Below are positions 1 through 9,383 of a DNA stretch of 51,897 nucleotides, one piece after another. Origin of the DNA: Scytonema tolypothrichoides VB-61278. GTDB taxonomy: Bacteria > Cyanobacteriota > Cyanobacteriia > Cyanobacteriales > Nostocaceae. Numbering within the stretch: the stretch's first letter is position 1; each line of letters begins with the position of its first letter. The notes under the pieces were generated by a model. That model saw only the letters and a program-made list of their open reading frames with translations, did not search any database and was not told the origin of the DNA. A program made the translations under genes and the position numbers. Location: contig NZ_JXCA02000024.1 of assembly GCF_000828085.3 (NCBI RefSeq), positions 288,456 to 340,352 on the forward strand, given 5' to 3'.

Positions 1-54
1 GTGCTGTGGTGGTGCGATCAGCGAGTATTTTACCAACCCTGTAGCCGCTGAATA
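1..54 (+). CDS. 3' end of an upstream gene (partial, frame uncertain)
   Basis: The window begins shortly before LanM, inside what may be the tail of another gene. Frame 2 is open from base 2 to a TAG at 52-54 and reads a short tail with Cys-Cys-Gly-Gly followed by 13 residues ending in AAE. A hairpin terminator follows at 74-100. Position (just before LanM) and the CCGG stretch would fit the end of a leader-peptide precursor, but frames 1 and 3 are open over a similar length, so this is only a candidate. Confidence 0.2.
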
Positions 55-73
55 GGATAATACCAAAAACGAT

Positions 74-100
74 GGGTGGGTTTTTTGACTCACCCTTTTT
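74..100 (+). terminator. Rho-independent terminator upstream of lanM
   Basis: GGGTGGG (74-80) pairs with CTCACCC (89-95), with one G-T wobble and a T-rich 8-base loop, and a run of five T follows (96-100). It separates the upstream transcript from lanM, which begins at 139. Confidence 0.6.
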
Positions 101-138
101 CCTTGCTAATAAGACCTTGTTAACAGGAGACTAAGACT

Positions 139-3100
139 ATGCATGAAGTATCTTTTCAAGAATCTGCCTGGTACAGAGCCATACCCTTAAGTGAACGTAT
201 TGCACTTTTTAAAAACGCACAGGGAGCGATACCAAATCTTGATATCAATACAGATTTTGCTCAGCGACTGATGCAGCGATGGAAATCACAATCTCCTTTT
301 ACAAATGATTCTTGTTTTGTCCAACGTCTGACAACAGATGAAATTACTGAGGAGGAATTGTTTTACCTTCTGGGTGAGCCAATTGATGCTTTGAAAAATC
401 GTTTTCCAGATGCCCCAAATTGGTTGATAGAGTTAGCTGAGGCATTTTCTAATCCTACTTGCTTGAATGCCAAAATAACTATTGAACCAGAAAAAACAAA
501 AGATAAGGGAAAAGCAGAGTTTTTGTATGCTATTAAGCCGCTAATTATCCAAGGAATTGACCGCTTGCATCAGGGAATTCAGGAGCTCATCCAGATACGA
601 TCTAATTTGCCTTTTGACCCCAGTACTGTCGAAGATTTGTTGTTTACCAATCTAAAAGGGCAATTGCTCTGGATGTTGAGTCGGACAATGATTTTAGAAC
701 TAAATGTGGCTCGTCTACAAGGACTATTAAAAGGTGAAACACCAGAGGAGCGGTTTGGGAGCTTTTTACAACGCCTACAACAGCCTGAGGTGGTGATTCC
801 CCTCTTGCAAGAGTATCCAGTTCTTGCCCGTCAACTTGTAATTAGCATTAAACGTTGGGTTAATTTTAGTCTGGAATTTCTCCAACACCTCTGTAACGAT
901 TGGGATGCTATCTGCACCACTTTTAGTCCAAAAGCAGAACCCGGCTTACTCGTGCAGATAGATGGCGGGAGAGGCGACACGCATCGCGGTGGACGTAGCG
1001 TGCTCATTGCAAAATTTAGCTCTGGCTTCCAAGTTGTTTATAAACCCAAACCTCTAGCTGTTGATATCCATTTTCAGGAACTCCTAGAATGGCTAAATCA
1101 GCGTGGCAATCATCCATCATTCCGCACTCTAAAAATTATAAATCGAGGTACTTATGGGTGGGTTGAATTTTTTGCTGTTCAAACCTGTACTAACTCAGAA
1201 GAAATTCAGCGTTTTTATGAAAGACAGGGTGCTTACTTGGCACTCTTATATGCTCTTGAAGCTACTGACTTTCATAATGAGAACCTAATTGCTACTGGGG
1301 AAAATCCTATATTAATTGACCTGGAATCTCTTTTCCATCCTCGTATTGAAAATTTCGACATTAAAAAATCTGACGAACTTGCTATTAATACAATAAATTA
1401 TTCTGTTTTACGTGTGGGCTTACTGCCCCAACGCATCTGGATCAATGCTGAGTCTGAGGGAATTGAGCTCAGTGGCTTAGGAGGAAAAAAGGGGCAACTA
1501 ACACCTACTAAGGTTCAGTATGTAGAAGGAACTGGAACCGATGAAATGCGGGTAGCTCGTAAGAGGAAGCCAATCCGGGGCAGCCAGAATCAACCTACCC
1601 TTAATGAGTCGGAAGTTAATGTGTTAGACTACACTGAGGCAATTCTGACTGGCTTCACTAGTATCTATCAGTTATTGTTGCAACACCGAAATGAGTTGTT
1701 GTCAGAAAACAGTCCTTTGACTTGTTTTGCCTCTGATGAAGTGCGGTTTATCATGCGACCAACTCAAATCTATGGTACGTTGCTGCATGAGAGTTTTCAC
1801 CCTGATTTGTTACGAAATGCTCTAGATCGCGATCAGTTTTTCGACCGACTTTGGAGAGGAATTGAGCAGAACCCTTATCTAGCAAAGGTGATTGCGACTG
1901 AACGCAACGAACTCTGGGAAGGTGACATTCCCATGTTTTCCACTCGTCCTAATTCGCGCGATCTTTGGACGAGTTATAATGAGCGAATTCCTGAGTTTTT
2001 CGACGAATCAGGCATGAATCTGGTGAAAAATCGTCTGCAGGAACTCAGTGAAGATGATTTGACACAGCAGCTATGGTTTATTCGTGCTTCTCTTACTACA
2101 TTAGCTATGGTAGGAGAACAAGGGGAATGGCCCAATTACCATTTGAAAGAACCGCAAAATAGTGCTAGCCGTGAGCAATTGTTGGCAGCTGCGCAGGCAG
2201 TGGGCGATCGCTTAGAAACTCTAGCATTGCAGGGTGAGCAAGATGTCTCTTGGATTGGCTTGATGCTCTTAAATCAAAAGCACTGGACTCTCATTCCCTT
2301 GGGCATGGAACTCTATCATGGTCTACCAGGAATTATTCTATTCCTTGCCTATCTTGGCACTGTTACTGAACAGAAACGTTACACTGAACAGGCAAGAGCG
2401 GCATTGATCACGCTGCAACGTCAGGTAGAAAGTAGCAAAGCATTCATGACATCAATCGGTGGCTTTGAGGGATGGGGAGGAGTCATCTATACTCTCACTC
2501 ATCTGGGCGTGCTGTGGAATGATCCCGATCTCCTTGATGAGGCTGAATTATTGGTTGAACTTCTCCCAAATTTGATTGAAAAGGAGAAAAATTTAGACAT
2601 TATCGCTGGTGCTGCTGGATGTATTGGCAGTTTAATCAGCTTATACCGTTGTCGCCCTTCTCAACGTATACTCGCTGCTGCTATTGAGTGTGGCAACAAA
2701 ATTGTTTCTTATGCTCAAACTATGGAGCAAGGTGTTAGTTGGCAGGTAAAAGATACGGAGGAAAAACCGCTATCTGGATTCTCTCATGGTGCGGCTGGGA
2801 TGGCGTGGGCGTTACTAGAGTTAGCGTCTGTGACTGGTGATTTGCGCTTTCGGACAACGGCTTTATCTGCCATTGAGTACGAGCGTAGTCTCTTTTGTCC
2901 GGAAGTGAAAAATTGGACTGATCTGCGCTATGTTTCCGGTTCATCTGCTCTGAGCTATGTTTCCAGTCTGCCGGATCTCAAGTATTTTCCTAATGCGATT
3001 TTGTCGGACAATAAGGACAACCAACATATATGCATGATGGCTTGGTGTCATGGTGCCCCAGGCATTGGATTAGCTCGCTTACGTTGTCTTCAGCATTTAG

Positions 3101-3459
3101 ATGATGCCGCAATCAGGGCAGAAATTAACACAGCCCTTCAAACCACCCTGACTCAGGGTTTTGGTCACAACCACTCCCTGTGTCACGGCGATTTGGGAAA
3201 TCTGGAATTGCTCCTGCAAGCTAGCTTAACCCTTGATGACCCGCAGTGGAAAACTCAAGTTGACCGCCTTGCTGCCATAATCCTCGAAAGCATTGATGAA
3301 CATGGCTGGCTCTGCGGCGTTCCTTTGGGGGTTGAGACACCCGGACTGATGACAGGTCTTGCAGGCATCGGTTATGGATTACTCCGATTAGCAGAACCAG
3401 AGCGTGTCCCCTCGGTGCTAGTGCTGGAGCCTCCAAAGCTTAAGAGTTCAAACAATTAG
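139..3459 (+). CDS. lanM: Type II lanthipeptide synthetase LanM
   Basis: Bifunctional enzyme that phosphorylates and eliminates Ser/Thr in a precursor peptide and then cyclises Cys onto the dehydro residues. The N-terminal dehydratase domain (DUF4135) shows GDTHRGGRSV (279-288), YKPK (301-304), the catalytic-loop segment DFHNEN (about 377-382) and DLESLF (394-399). The C-terminal cyclase domain shows the LanC zinc ligands Cys970 (WCHG), Cys1015 and His1016 (LCHGD). At 1106 residues it is full length for the family. The start has AGGAG at 125-129, nine bases upstream. No precursor peptide gene lies next to it inside the window, so its substrate is either upstream of base 1 or elsewhere. The stop overlaps the end of the convergent isomerase gene by 20 bases. 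Confidence 0.95.
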   Translation: MHEVSFQESAWYRAIPLSERIALFKNAQGAIPNLDINTDFAQRLMQRWKSQSPFTNDSCFVQRLTTDEITEEELFYLLGEPIDALKNRFPDAPNWLIELAEAFSNPTCLNAKITIEPEKTKDKGKAEFLYAIKPLIIQGIDRLHQGIQELIQIRSNLPFDPSTVEDLLFTNLKGQLLWMLSRTMILELNVARLQGLLKGETPEERFGSFLQRLQQPEVVIPLLQEYPVLARQLVISIKRWVNFSLEFLQHLCNDWDAICTTFSPKAEPGLLVQIDGGRGDTHRGGRSVLIAKFSSGFQVVYKPKPLAVDIHFQELLEWLNQRGNHPSFRTLKIINRGTYGWVEFFAVQTCTNSEEIQRFYERQGAYLALLYALEATDFHNENLIATGENPILIDLESLFHPRIENFDIKKSDELAINTINYSVLRVGLLPQRIWINAESEGIELSGLGGKKGQLTPTKVQYVEGTGTDEMRVARKRKPIRGSQNQPTLNESEVNVLDYTEAILTGFTSIYQLLLQHRNELLSENSPLTCFASDEVRFIMRPTQIYGTLLHESFHPDLLRNALDRDQFFDRLWRGIEQNPYLAKVIATERNELWEGDIPMFSTRPNSRDLWTSYNERIPEFFDESGMNLVKNRLQELSEDDLTQQLWFIRASLTTLAMVGEQGEWPNYHLKEPQNSASREQLLAAAQAVGDRLETLALQGEQDVSWIGLMLLNQKHWTLIPLGMELYHGLPGIILFLAYLGTVTEQKRYTEQARAALITLQRQVESSKAFMTSIGGFEGWGGVIYTLTHLGVLWNDPDLLDEAELLVELLPNLIEKEKNLDIIAGAAGCIGSLISLYRCRPSQRILAAAIECGNKIVSYAQTMEQGVSWQVKDTEEKPLSGFSHGAAGMAWALLELASVTGDLRFRTTALSAIEYERSLFCPEVKNWTDLRYVSGSSALSYVSSLPDLKYFPNAILSDNKDNQHICMMAWCHGAPGIGLARLRCLQHLDDAAIRAEINTALQTTLTQGFGHNHSLCHGDLGNLELLLQASLTLDDPQWKTQVDRLAAIILESIDEHGWLCGVPLGVETPGLMTGLAGIGYGLLRLAEPERVPSVLVLEPPKLKSSNN

Positions 3460-4195
3460 AGTCTAACTTCTTAACAACATCAACTTGAGTGATTTGTTGT
3501 TTTAGCCATTCAGAAAACAAATTTGAAGCAATTTTTTGGTATAGGGCATTATTCAATTCCAGTTGAATAATCTCCTCCACCAAAATCAGGTGTACTCCTT
3601 TAGAAGTAACAATCGGTTTGAGAAGCTGCGGCGGTTTAGCTGCAAAAACAGCAGCAGAAATTTCTGGCCTCAAATCCTGACGATACACTATTCCCCGATA
3701 TCCGCCTTTGCGACGTAACTCTATATCCTGGGTATATTTATGAGCAACATCATAGAAACTCTCCTCACCTTCCCGTATGGCATAGAAAAGTTCTATTGCT
3801 AAATCTTCGTCATTTAAGATAACCTCATATAACACTGCACGGGCATAGTCTAGTTGATGTTGAAAGAAATAGGGTTCAACTTTATCTGCAAACAGATGCC
3901 GAAATAATTTATGACTAATCAAGTTGCTGTAATTCATTTTTTCAAAGTCATCTAGAGACAGACCTTGTTTTTCTAGCCACGCCCAGGTATCTTCAGCATT
4001 CTGAAGTTGGTTCATTAATCGCAATTGATCTGCTGCTTTCTGAAGTTCCTCGGTCTCTACTTTGATACCCGCCTCAAATGCGGCATTTTCTATAACCTTG
4101 CGGCTGACAATCTCTTCAATGATTTCAGGAATTTTGCCAGATAGCTTGACTTGCTCAAGAATATCTTCGTTAGTAATTGTGATCCTTTGAGACAT
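3440..4195 (-). CDS. Parvulin-type peptidyl-prolyl isomerase (SurA/PpiC-like)
   Basis: 251 residues. Residues about 1-120 are a helical SurA-N-like region. Residues about 120-240 hold a PpiC rotamase-type domain, including a GGYRG segment and a GVHLILVEE strand near the end. No signal peptide is visible, so it is probably cytoplasmic or carried with the exporter. Start codon at 4193-4195 has a clear AGGAG on the minus strand. It is the last gene of the HTH > ABC transporter > HlyD > isomerase group; a foldase for an exported or modified peptide is a reasonable inference. Such parvulins often sit beside HlyD/peptidase-ABC exporters in cyanobacteria. Its 3' end overlaps lanM tail to tail by 20 bases. 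Confidence 0.85.
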   Translation of the reverse strand: MSQRITITNEDILEQVKLSGKIPEIIEEIVSRKVIENAAFEAGIKVETEELQKAADQLRLMNQLQNAEDTWAWLEKQGLSLDDFEKMNYSNLISHKLFRHLFADKVEPYFFQHQLDYARAVLYEVILNDEDLAIELFYAIREGEESFYDVAHKYTQDIELRRKGGYRGIVYRQDLRPEISAAVFAAKPPQLLKPIVTSKGVHLILVEEIIQLELNNALYQKIASNLFSEWLKQQITQVDVVKKLDSNCLNS

Positions 4196-4358
4196 GATGT
4201 TTCTCCTAAGTAGATAAACGATATTTTTGATGTTTGCTCAGCTAGATACAGTTTCTGTTCCCTGTTCCCGTTCGGCTACGCTCACCTTGGCATTGCCTGT
4301 TCCCTACCTCAATTAGTAAGTTCATAAACCAAACCCGATTCCTATATAAACAGAAGCT

Positions 4359-5891
4359 CTACAATTTCAATCCTCCTTTTTGCAACTGCTTGAAGGGGTC
4401 AAGCAGAAAATCAATAATCCGGCGCTGGCGCACAATGACCTCTGCCGTAGCTGTATCTCCAGGACGCAAATTAATACACTTATCACGACTGGGAATACAA
4501 TGCTGATTTAAGGCAATCTCCAAGTTATAAGCTGCCACTTTTCCATTAGGTGTGTCCACTTCTGTAGTAGTAGGAGAAATCTCTACTAACTTGCCTTCTA
4601 CTATTCCATAATCTTGAAAAGGATAAGCATCAAATTTTAGCTTCACTGGCAATCCTTTGCGCAAAAAACCACTCTCTGTCGTCGCCATTAGCGCCCGAAT
4701 AATTAGCGGTGATCCTTGGGGTGCAATCTCCGCAACCATTGTTCCTGGTTGCACCACAAACCCAGACCGTTGAATTGGTAACTGAAACACTGTACCGTTA
4801 GTCGGGGCTTTTAGAACTCGTTGTCCTAATTGAATCTTTAACGATAAAATTTGACTTTTACTTTGAGCAATTTCTGACTTTAGCGTAGTAATTTCTGTTT
4901 CCATACTCTTCTGTTGTTCCTCACTTTTTAAAACAGCTAGCTTGCCAGAGCGAGTCAAAGTCTGATAACTCCTTTCCTGTTCTTTTAGTCGCAACTGTGC
5001 CTGTTCAATATCCGCCTTTGCTTGGCGAATAGTCCGCTCATAACTGCTCTGTTGTTCTGTCAAACGTAGTTTAGCTTGTGCAATATCTGATTTACTTTGT
5101 TCATATAGCTTTTGTTTTTCTTTCGCTATATCTTGCTTTTCCACTAGATGAATTTCTGGAATAACTCCTTCTTGCGTTAGCTGGCTATAGCGTTGAACTT
5201 CTCGTTGAGAACTAGCTAAACTGCTTTCCACTAATTTACTAGCAGTTTGACTATGCTCAAGAGTTTGTCGTGCTTGATTCACTTGAGCTTGTTTTTCTTC
5301 CTTTTGTAACTCATAGGAATTTTTCAGAGTATTGATAGTTTGTCGTGCTTGGTCAATTTGAGCCTGCTTTTCTAATTGTTGAGCTTGATTTTGTTGCTGT
5401 TGAGTTGCCAAAGCTACAACGAATTGATTATTTGATGAATTTAACTGCGAAAGCCGATTTAATTGCCCTTCTAATTTATCTTGTAACGGTCGCAATTCCG
5501 CTTTAACTAATTCTGATTCCAACACCAACAAAGTCTGTCCAGCTTTAACCGAATCACCTTCCTTGACCAGGATTTGGGCAACGGTTCCCAGTACAGCCGC
5601 ATCTAGCCTAAGTGTCTTTCCTTTAGGCTCAAGTCGTCCTCTAGCTGTACCGGTTTCATCTACCTTAGATAGCATTGCCCAAGGTAAAATTATAGATACA
5701 AACACCACCAAAAAATACAGCAATCCCCTTGTCCAAACATGGGGTAAACTATCAAGTGATTCCTGAGTTACATCAGACCAATCATTATTTGATATGGCTG
5801 GTGTTCTTGCTGGTGTTTCGGAGGCTACAACTAGTTGCTCTGCATCTTCATCCACTTGGTTTGAAACCCGCCCGTTAAATATATTTGTCAT
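4359..5891 (-). CDS. HlyD-family periplasmic adaptor (membrane fusion protein)
   Basis: 510 residues. A short cytoplasmic N-terminus is followed by one membrane helix (about 55-75), a lipoyl-like half (about 85-120), a very long Gln/Lys/Glu-rich coiled-coil hairpin (about 125-350), then the second lipoyl half and beta-barrel region (LKAPTNGTVFQLP, about 360-500). This is the adaptor of a type I secretion system, bridging the inner-membrane ABC exporter and an outer-membrane channel. It lies 110 bases downstream of the peptidase-ABC gene on the same strand and is almost certainly its partner. No TolC-like gene is present in the window; cyanobacteria usually encode a shared one elsewhere. No strong ribosome binding site is visible. 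Confidence 0.92.
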   Translation of the reverse strand: MTNIFNGRVSNQVDEDAEQLVVASETPARTPAISNNDWSDVTQESLDSLPHVWTRGLLYFLVVFVSIILPWAMLSKVDETGTARGRLEPKGKTLRLDAAVLGTVAQILVKEGDSVKAGQTLLVLESELVKAELRPLQDKLEGQLNRLSQLNSSNNQFVVALATQQQQNQAQQLEKQAQIDQARQTINTLKNSYELQKEEKQAQVNQARQTLEHSQTASKLVESSLASSQREVQRYSQLTQEGVIPEIHLVEKQDIAKEKQKLYEQSKSDIAQAKLRLTEQQSSYERTIRQAKADIEQAQLRLKEQERSYQTLTRSGKLAVLKSEEQQKSMETEITTLKSEIAQSKSQILSLKIQLGQRVLKAPTNGTVFQLPIQRSGFVVQPGTMVAEIAPQGSPLIIRALMATTESGFLRKGLPVKLKFDAYPFQDYGIVEGKLVEISPTTTEVDTPNGKVAAYNLEIALNQHCIPSRDKCINLRPGDTATAEVIVRQRRIIDFLLDPFKQLQKGGLKL

Positions 5892-6001
5892 GATTTTTGA
5901 TCACACAATTTTGGATTTTGGACTCGTTCCCAGATAGAACTTGGTTACGAGAGAGAGATAGATAGCGGGAGTTTTTCTTGTCCCCGTGTCCCCCTCTTCA
6001 T

Positions 6002-8731
6002 TCAAGCTGCTGCATCTAACTGCTGTTGATTGAGATAGAAATAATGCCCTCGTTTCGCCATCAACTGTTCGTGATTTCCACTCTCAATCAATACGCCCCG
6101 ATCCAGCACCAAAATTAAATCAGCATTCCGCACAGTCGAAAGACGATGGGCAATGACCAACGTGGTTCGCCCTTTAAGAATTGTGTTAAAGTTCCTCTGA
6201 ATAATCCTTTCCGACTCTGTATCCAAATGGCTTGTCGCCTCATCTAAAACCAACAATTTGGGATTGCCTAATAAGGCACGGGCGATCGCAATCCGCTGTC
6301 GCTGTCCACCAGATAACAATCCCCCTCCTTCACCAATCTGCGTTTCGTAACCCATTGGCAACTTTTGAATAAACTCATCAGCACCAGCTAACCGCGCTGC
6401 CTCGATCACTTCTGCTAGCGTTGCCCCAGGATGTCCTAAACTAATATTTTCCCGAATCGTACTGCCAAATAAAAAGGTATCTTGGTCAACTACGCCAACC
6501 TGTTGACGTAAGGAACGCAAAGAAATACTGGTAATATCTTGTCCATCAACCAACACTTTGCCATCTGTAGGAAGATACAACCCCAAAACTAACTTAGAAA
6601 TCGTGGTTTTCCCAGAACCACTACGTCCCACTAACGCCACCATTTGCCCCGGTTTGACTTCAAAACTCAGATTTTCTAGGACATTGGTATCGCTTTCTGG
6701 GTGATAGCGAAATGTCACTTTTTCAAAGCGAATGTGTCCCCTAACTTCTGGTAAAGTTTGCCGTGCTTGATACTGTAAATCCTCCTCCGGTTCTGCATCC
6801 AGCACATCATGAATACGTTCCACGGCAATCACGACTTCTTGCAATTGATTCCATAACACCGTTAAGCGTTGAAAGGGCGTAATAATCTGACCCAGCAACA
6901 TATTAAATGCCACCAATTGCCCAATGGTTAACTGGTTTTGAATCACCTGATGCGCCCCAAACCATAGTAAGGAGGTAGTGACTACTGCTTGAATTGTATT
7001 GCTGAAAATTTGCAGACGATTGTTGATAAGTTGCCCAGAGAAGTTCTTTTTTATCTCTTTATTTAACAACTCTTCCCAATGCCAACGCACTGTTTGTTCT
7101 ATCGCTGTGGATTTAACAGTCCGCACACCAGTCAAGGCTTCAATGAGATAACTACTTTCGTTAGCGACAGCGTTAAATATTTCTCTGGAAATCTTCTGTA
7201 AAAAAGGTGTAGCAATCAACGCCAGTAAGAAAAAAGGCGGTATAATAACCAACGCCAGCAATGCCATTTTCCAGCTGTACCAAAACATCAATCCCACATA
7301 GATAAAAACTGTGAGTAAATCCAGCAGGATAGACAAAGCCTCACCAGAAAGGAAGCGTTGAATTTTGCGATTTTCCTGCATGCGAGAGATAATATCCCCC
7401 ACATAACGAGACTCGAAAAAATTCAATGGTAGCCGCAGTGTATGGCGAATAAAACCGACAATTAATGCTAAATCTATCTTATTCGCCGTGTGGTCTAACA
7501 GATATTGCCGCAACCCCATCATCACCACGCGGAATAAACTAAAAATCAGTAACCCAATTCCCACCGCCGTTAAGGTTAGTTCCGAACGCTGCACCACCAC
7601 TCGGTCTAAAATTAACTGAGTGAATAATGGGGTGATCAGTCCAAATAACTGGATAAACACCGAAGCAGTAAACACCTCCAGCATCACTAAGGAGTGAGGT
7701 TTCATCAACTCAAAAAATTGCCAAAAGGGAGTTGAAGTCTCTTTGGCATCTTTGAGAAAGACTGTGGGTTGCAACAGTAGTGTATAGCCAGTCCAATCTG
7801 CTTTAAATTCCGCGTGGCTGAGGGTACGTTGACCAATGCCAGGATCCGCTACAATAACCTGTTTGGGAGTGATTTCATAGACAACAATGTAGTGGTTTCC
7901 TTTCCAGTGGGCGATCGCCGGCAATTTTTGCTTCGCTAACTGTTCGAGACTCGCTTTCACAGGTCGGGTAGCAAACCCAAAACTTTCCGCCGCCGCCGAC
8001 AACCCCCGCAACGATGCGCCATTGCGGTCAACGTTGGCGATATCTCGCACGCGGTTGATACTAAAGTGTTTCCCCCAATAGCGAGACACCATCACCAAAC
8101 AAGCTGCACCGCAGTCTGATGCACTTTGTTGGGCAAAAAACGGATACCGCCGCAACACGTGCTGCCATAAATGCCCCACTCGCTGTGTAGGGTTAGGGAA
8201 GTAAGCCTTACTAATCTTTTTCTGCGGCTGAGCTTCTACCGCAGATATTGACAAAATATCATTATTGTGATGTTCGTTCGATTCAGTTGGCAGTACTGGA
8301 ACGTCATTAGAGTTCACCTGTTGGGAATTACGCGAAAGCGCCTGATTCCACAAATGCTCCCGGATTTGCGGATACTTAGCCATTAGTGGCGATAATACCT
8401 CACCCGGAATAAAGCACACCTGCAAAGAAACTGAAGCCCTAGCAGCATATGGCTGAAATTCAGCCTCCTTAAACAAGGTAAATTCGCCAAACGATGCTCC
8501 AGCCTCCAGAGTGACGATGATTTCACCCAGCTCATCCAACAATCTGACCTTGCCACCAACGACAATGTAGATACCTGCTTCAACGTCAGTTCCTTGCCAG
8601 AACTTTCCGACTTTCGGGGTTAGGGATTTAGCTTGTTTAAGACAACGTTGAAATTCCCCTTCAGAAAGAGAATGTCCCAAAGTATTACTTAGCTGTTGCA
8701 GAGATAACTGTTCAGATAGATTTTGTGTCAT
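6002..8731 (-). CDS. cNMP-binding / C39 peptidase / ABC exporter (PCAT, HetC-like)
   Basis: 909 residues in four parts. A cyclic-nucleotide-binding-like domain covers about 25-130. A C39 leader peptidase follows, with Gln201-202, catalytic Cys207 (SDCGAACL), His280 (GNHYIVV) and Asp296 (VADPG). A six-helix ABC membrane domain covers about 345-640. The ATPase has GRSGSGKTT, the LSGGQRQR signature and VLDEATSHLD. It should cleave double-glycine leaders and export the released peptide. The order matches cyanobacterial HetC-like and SunT-like exporters; HetC itself has a role in heterocyst differentiation, but sequence alone cannot assign that here. The N-terminal domain suggests gating by a small ligand. 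The start codon lies inside the last codons of the upstream HTH gene (20-base overlap), so translation is likely coupled. Confidence 0.94.
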   Translation of the reverse strand: MTQNLSEQLSLQQLSNTLGHSLSEGEFQRCLKQAKSLTPKVGKFWQGTDVEAGIYIVVGGKVRLLDELGEIIVTLEAGASFGEFTLFKEAEFQPYAARASVSLQVCFIPGEVLSPLMAKYPQIREHLWNQALSRNSQQVNSNDVPVLPTESNEHHNNDILSISAVEAQPQKKISKAYFPNPTQRVGHLWQHVLRRYPFFAQQSASDCGAACLVMVSRYWGKHFSINRVRDIANVDRNGASLRGLSAAAESFGFATRPVKASLEQLAKQKLPAIAHWKGNHYIVVYEITPKQVIVADPGIGQRTLSHAEFKADWTGYTLLLQPTVFLKDAKETSTPFWQFFELMKPHSLVMLEVFTASVFIQLFGLITPLFTQLILDRVVVQRSELTLTAVGIGLLIFSLFRVVMMGLRQYLLDHTANKIDLALIVGFIRHTLRLPLNFFESRYVGDIISRMQENRKIQRFLSGEALSILLDLLTVFIYVGLMFWYSWKMALLALVIIPPFFLLALIATPFLQKISREIFNAVANESSYLIEALTGVRTVKSTAIEQTVRWHWEELLNKEIKKNFSGQLINNRLQIFSNTIQAVVTTSLLWFGAHQVIQNQLTIGQLVAFNMLLGQIITPFQRLTVLWNQLQEVVIAVERIHDVLDAEPEEDLQYQARQTLPEVRGHIRFEKVTFRYHPESDTNVLENLSFEVKPGQMVALVGRSGSGKTTISKLVLGLYLPTDGKVLVDGQDITSISLRSLRQQVGVVDQDTFLFGSTIRENISLGHPGATLAEVIEAARLAGADEFIQKLPMGYETQIGEGGGLLSGGQRQRIAIARALLGNPKLLVLDEATSHLDTESERIIQRNFNTILKGRTTLVIAHRLSTVRNADLILVLDRGVLIESGNHEQLMAKRGHYFYLNQQQLDAAA

Positions 8732-9344
8732 GATTGTCTGATGTCTTTACAAAGGCGAAGTTAACAGGCAAAAAATCGTGATTATCTGACATCTTTGCCA
8801 GTTTTAGGTCACTAATCAAGATTTTGGAACTTTGAGCCTGAATCGCGGTTTCCTCGACATTCTTCGACTTTGGTCGAGTAGACAACTTCATTTGTTTGAG
8901 GAGGCGCTTGAGGTGGCGATCGCTCACTGCAATCCCCAGTTCTTTCGCCAAATGTTTGCTCAGCCAGTTCACTGTCCACCGCCGAAAAGGATAGCCATAA
9001 TCACGGGGACTACTGCTAAGTAGTTCTTTCAAACGTTCTAAATACTCGTCATTCACTGCCTTAGGGCGACCAATGGGGCAATCTTGCCATAGGTGAGCCA
9101 TTCCAGCATGTGCTATGTGCATCCAATGGCGTACCGTTGCTGGACAACACCCCAAGGTTTGACAAATTTCGATTTGAGATTTCCCTGAATCTGCCAGCAA
9201 CATAATTTGGATGCGCTGCTGATACGATGCAGGTAAATCTTCTTGTAAACTTTTTTGTAGCAGTTTCCGCTGAAAGGCAGTTAAACATTTACCACCAGAC
9301 ATGTCTGCGTTCTTAATATCTGATTTTTCTTGAGAGTGCGACAT
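8712..9344 (-). CDS. Helix-turn-helix protein derived from an IS630-type transposase N-terminus
   Basis: About 210 residues from the ATG at 9342-9344. The frame can be extended to a TTG at 9383, but this ATG has a GGAAA element upstream. It contains a HTH (SQIEICQTLGCCPATVRHW) and a second winged or Homeodomain-like segment ending in SDRHLKRLLKQMKLS, like the DNA-binding half of IS630/Tc1 transposases, with no DDE catalytic domain following. It is placed as the first gene of the exporter operon and overlaps it by 20 bases, so a regulator co-opted from a transposase is the likely role. The C-terminus carries a direct repeat (SDNHD twice, 17 residues apart). Confidence 0.72.
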   Translation of the reverse strand: MSHSQEKSDIKNADMSGGKCLTAFQRKLLQKSLQEDLPASYQQRIQIMLLADSGKSQIEICQTLGCCPATVRHWMHIAHAGMAHLWQDCPIGRPKAVNDEYLERLKELLSSSPRDYGYPFRRWTVNWLSKHLAKELGIAVSDRHLKRLLKQMKLSTRPKSKNVEETAIQAQSSKILISDLKLAKMSDNHDFLPVNFAFVKTSDNHDTKSI

Positions 9345-9383
9345 CTTAAGTTTCCGATAAGCCAGGGAGCGAGAATTTAACAA

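Noticed and set aside
961-1010. GC-rich stretch in lanM resembling an inserted repeat
   Set aside because: It encodes the conserved GDTHRGGRSV dehydratase motif.
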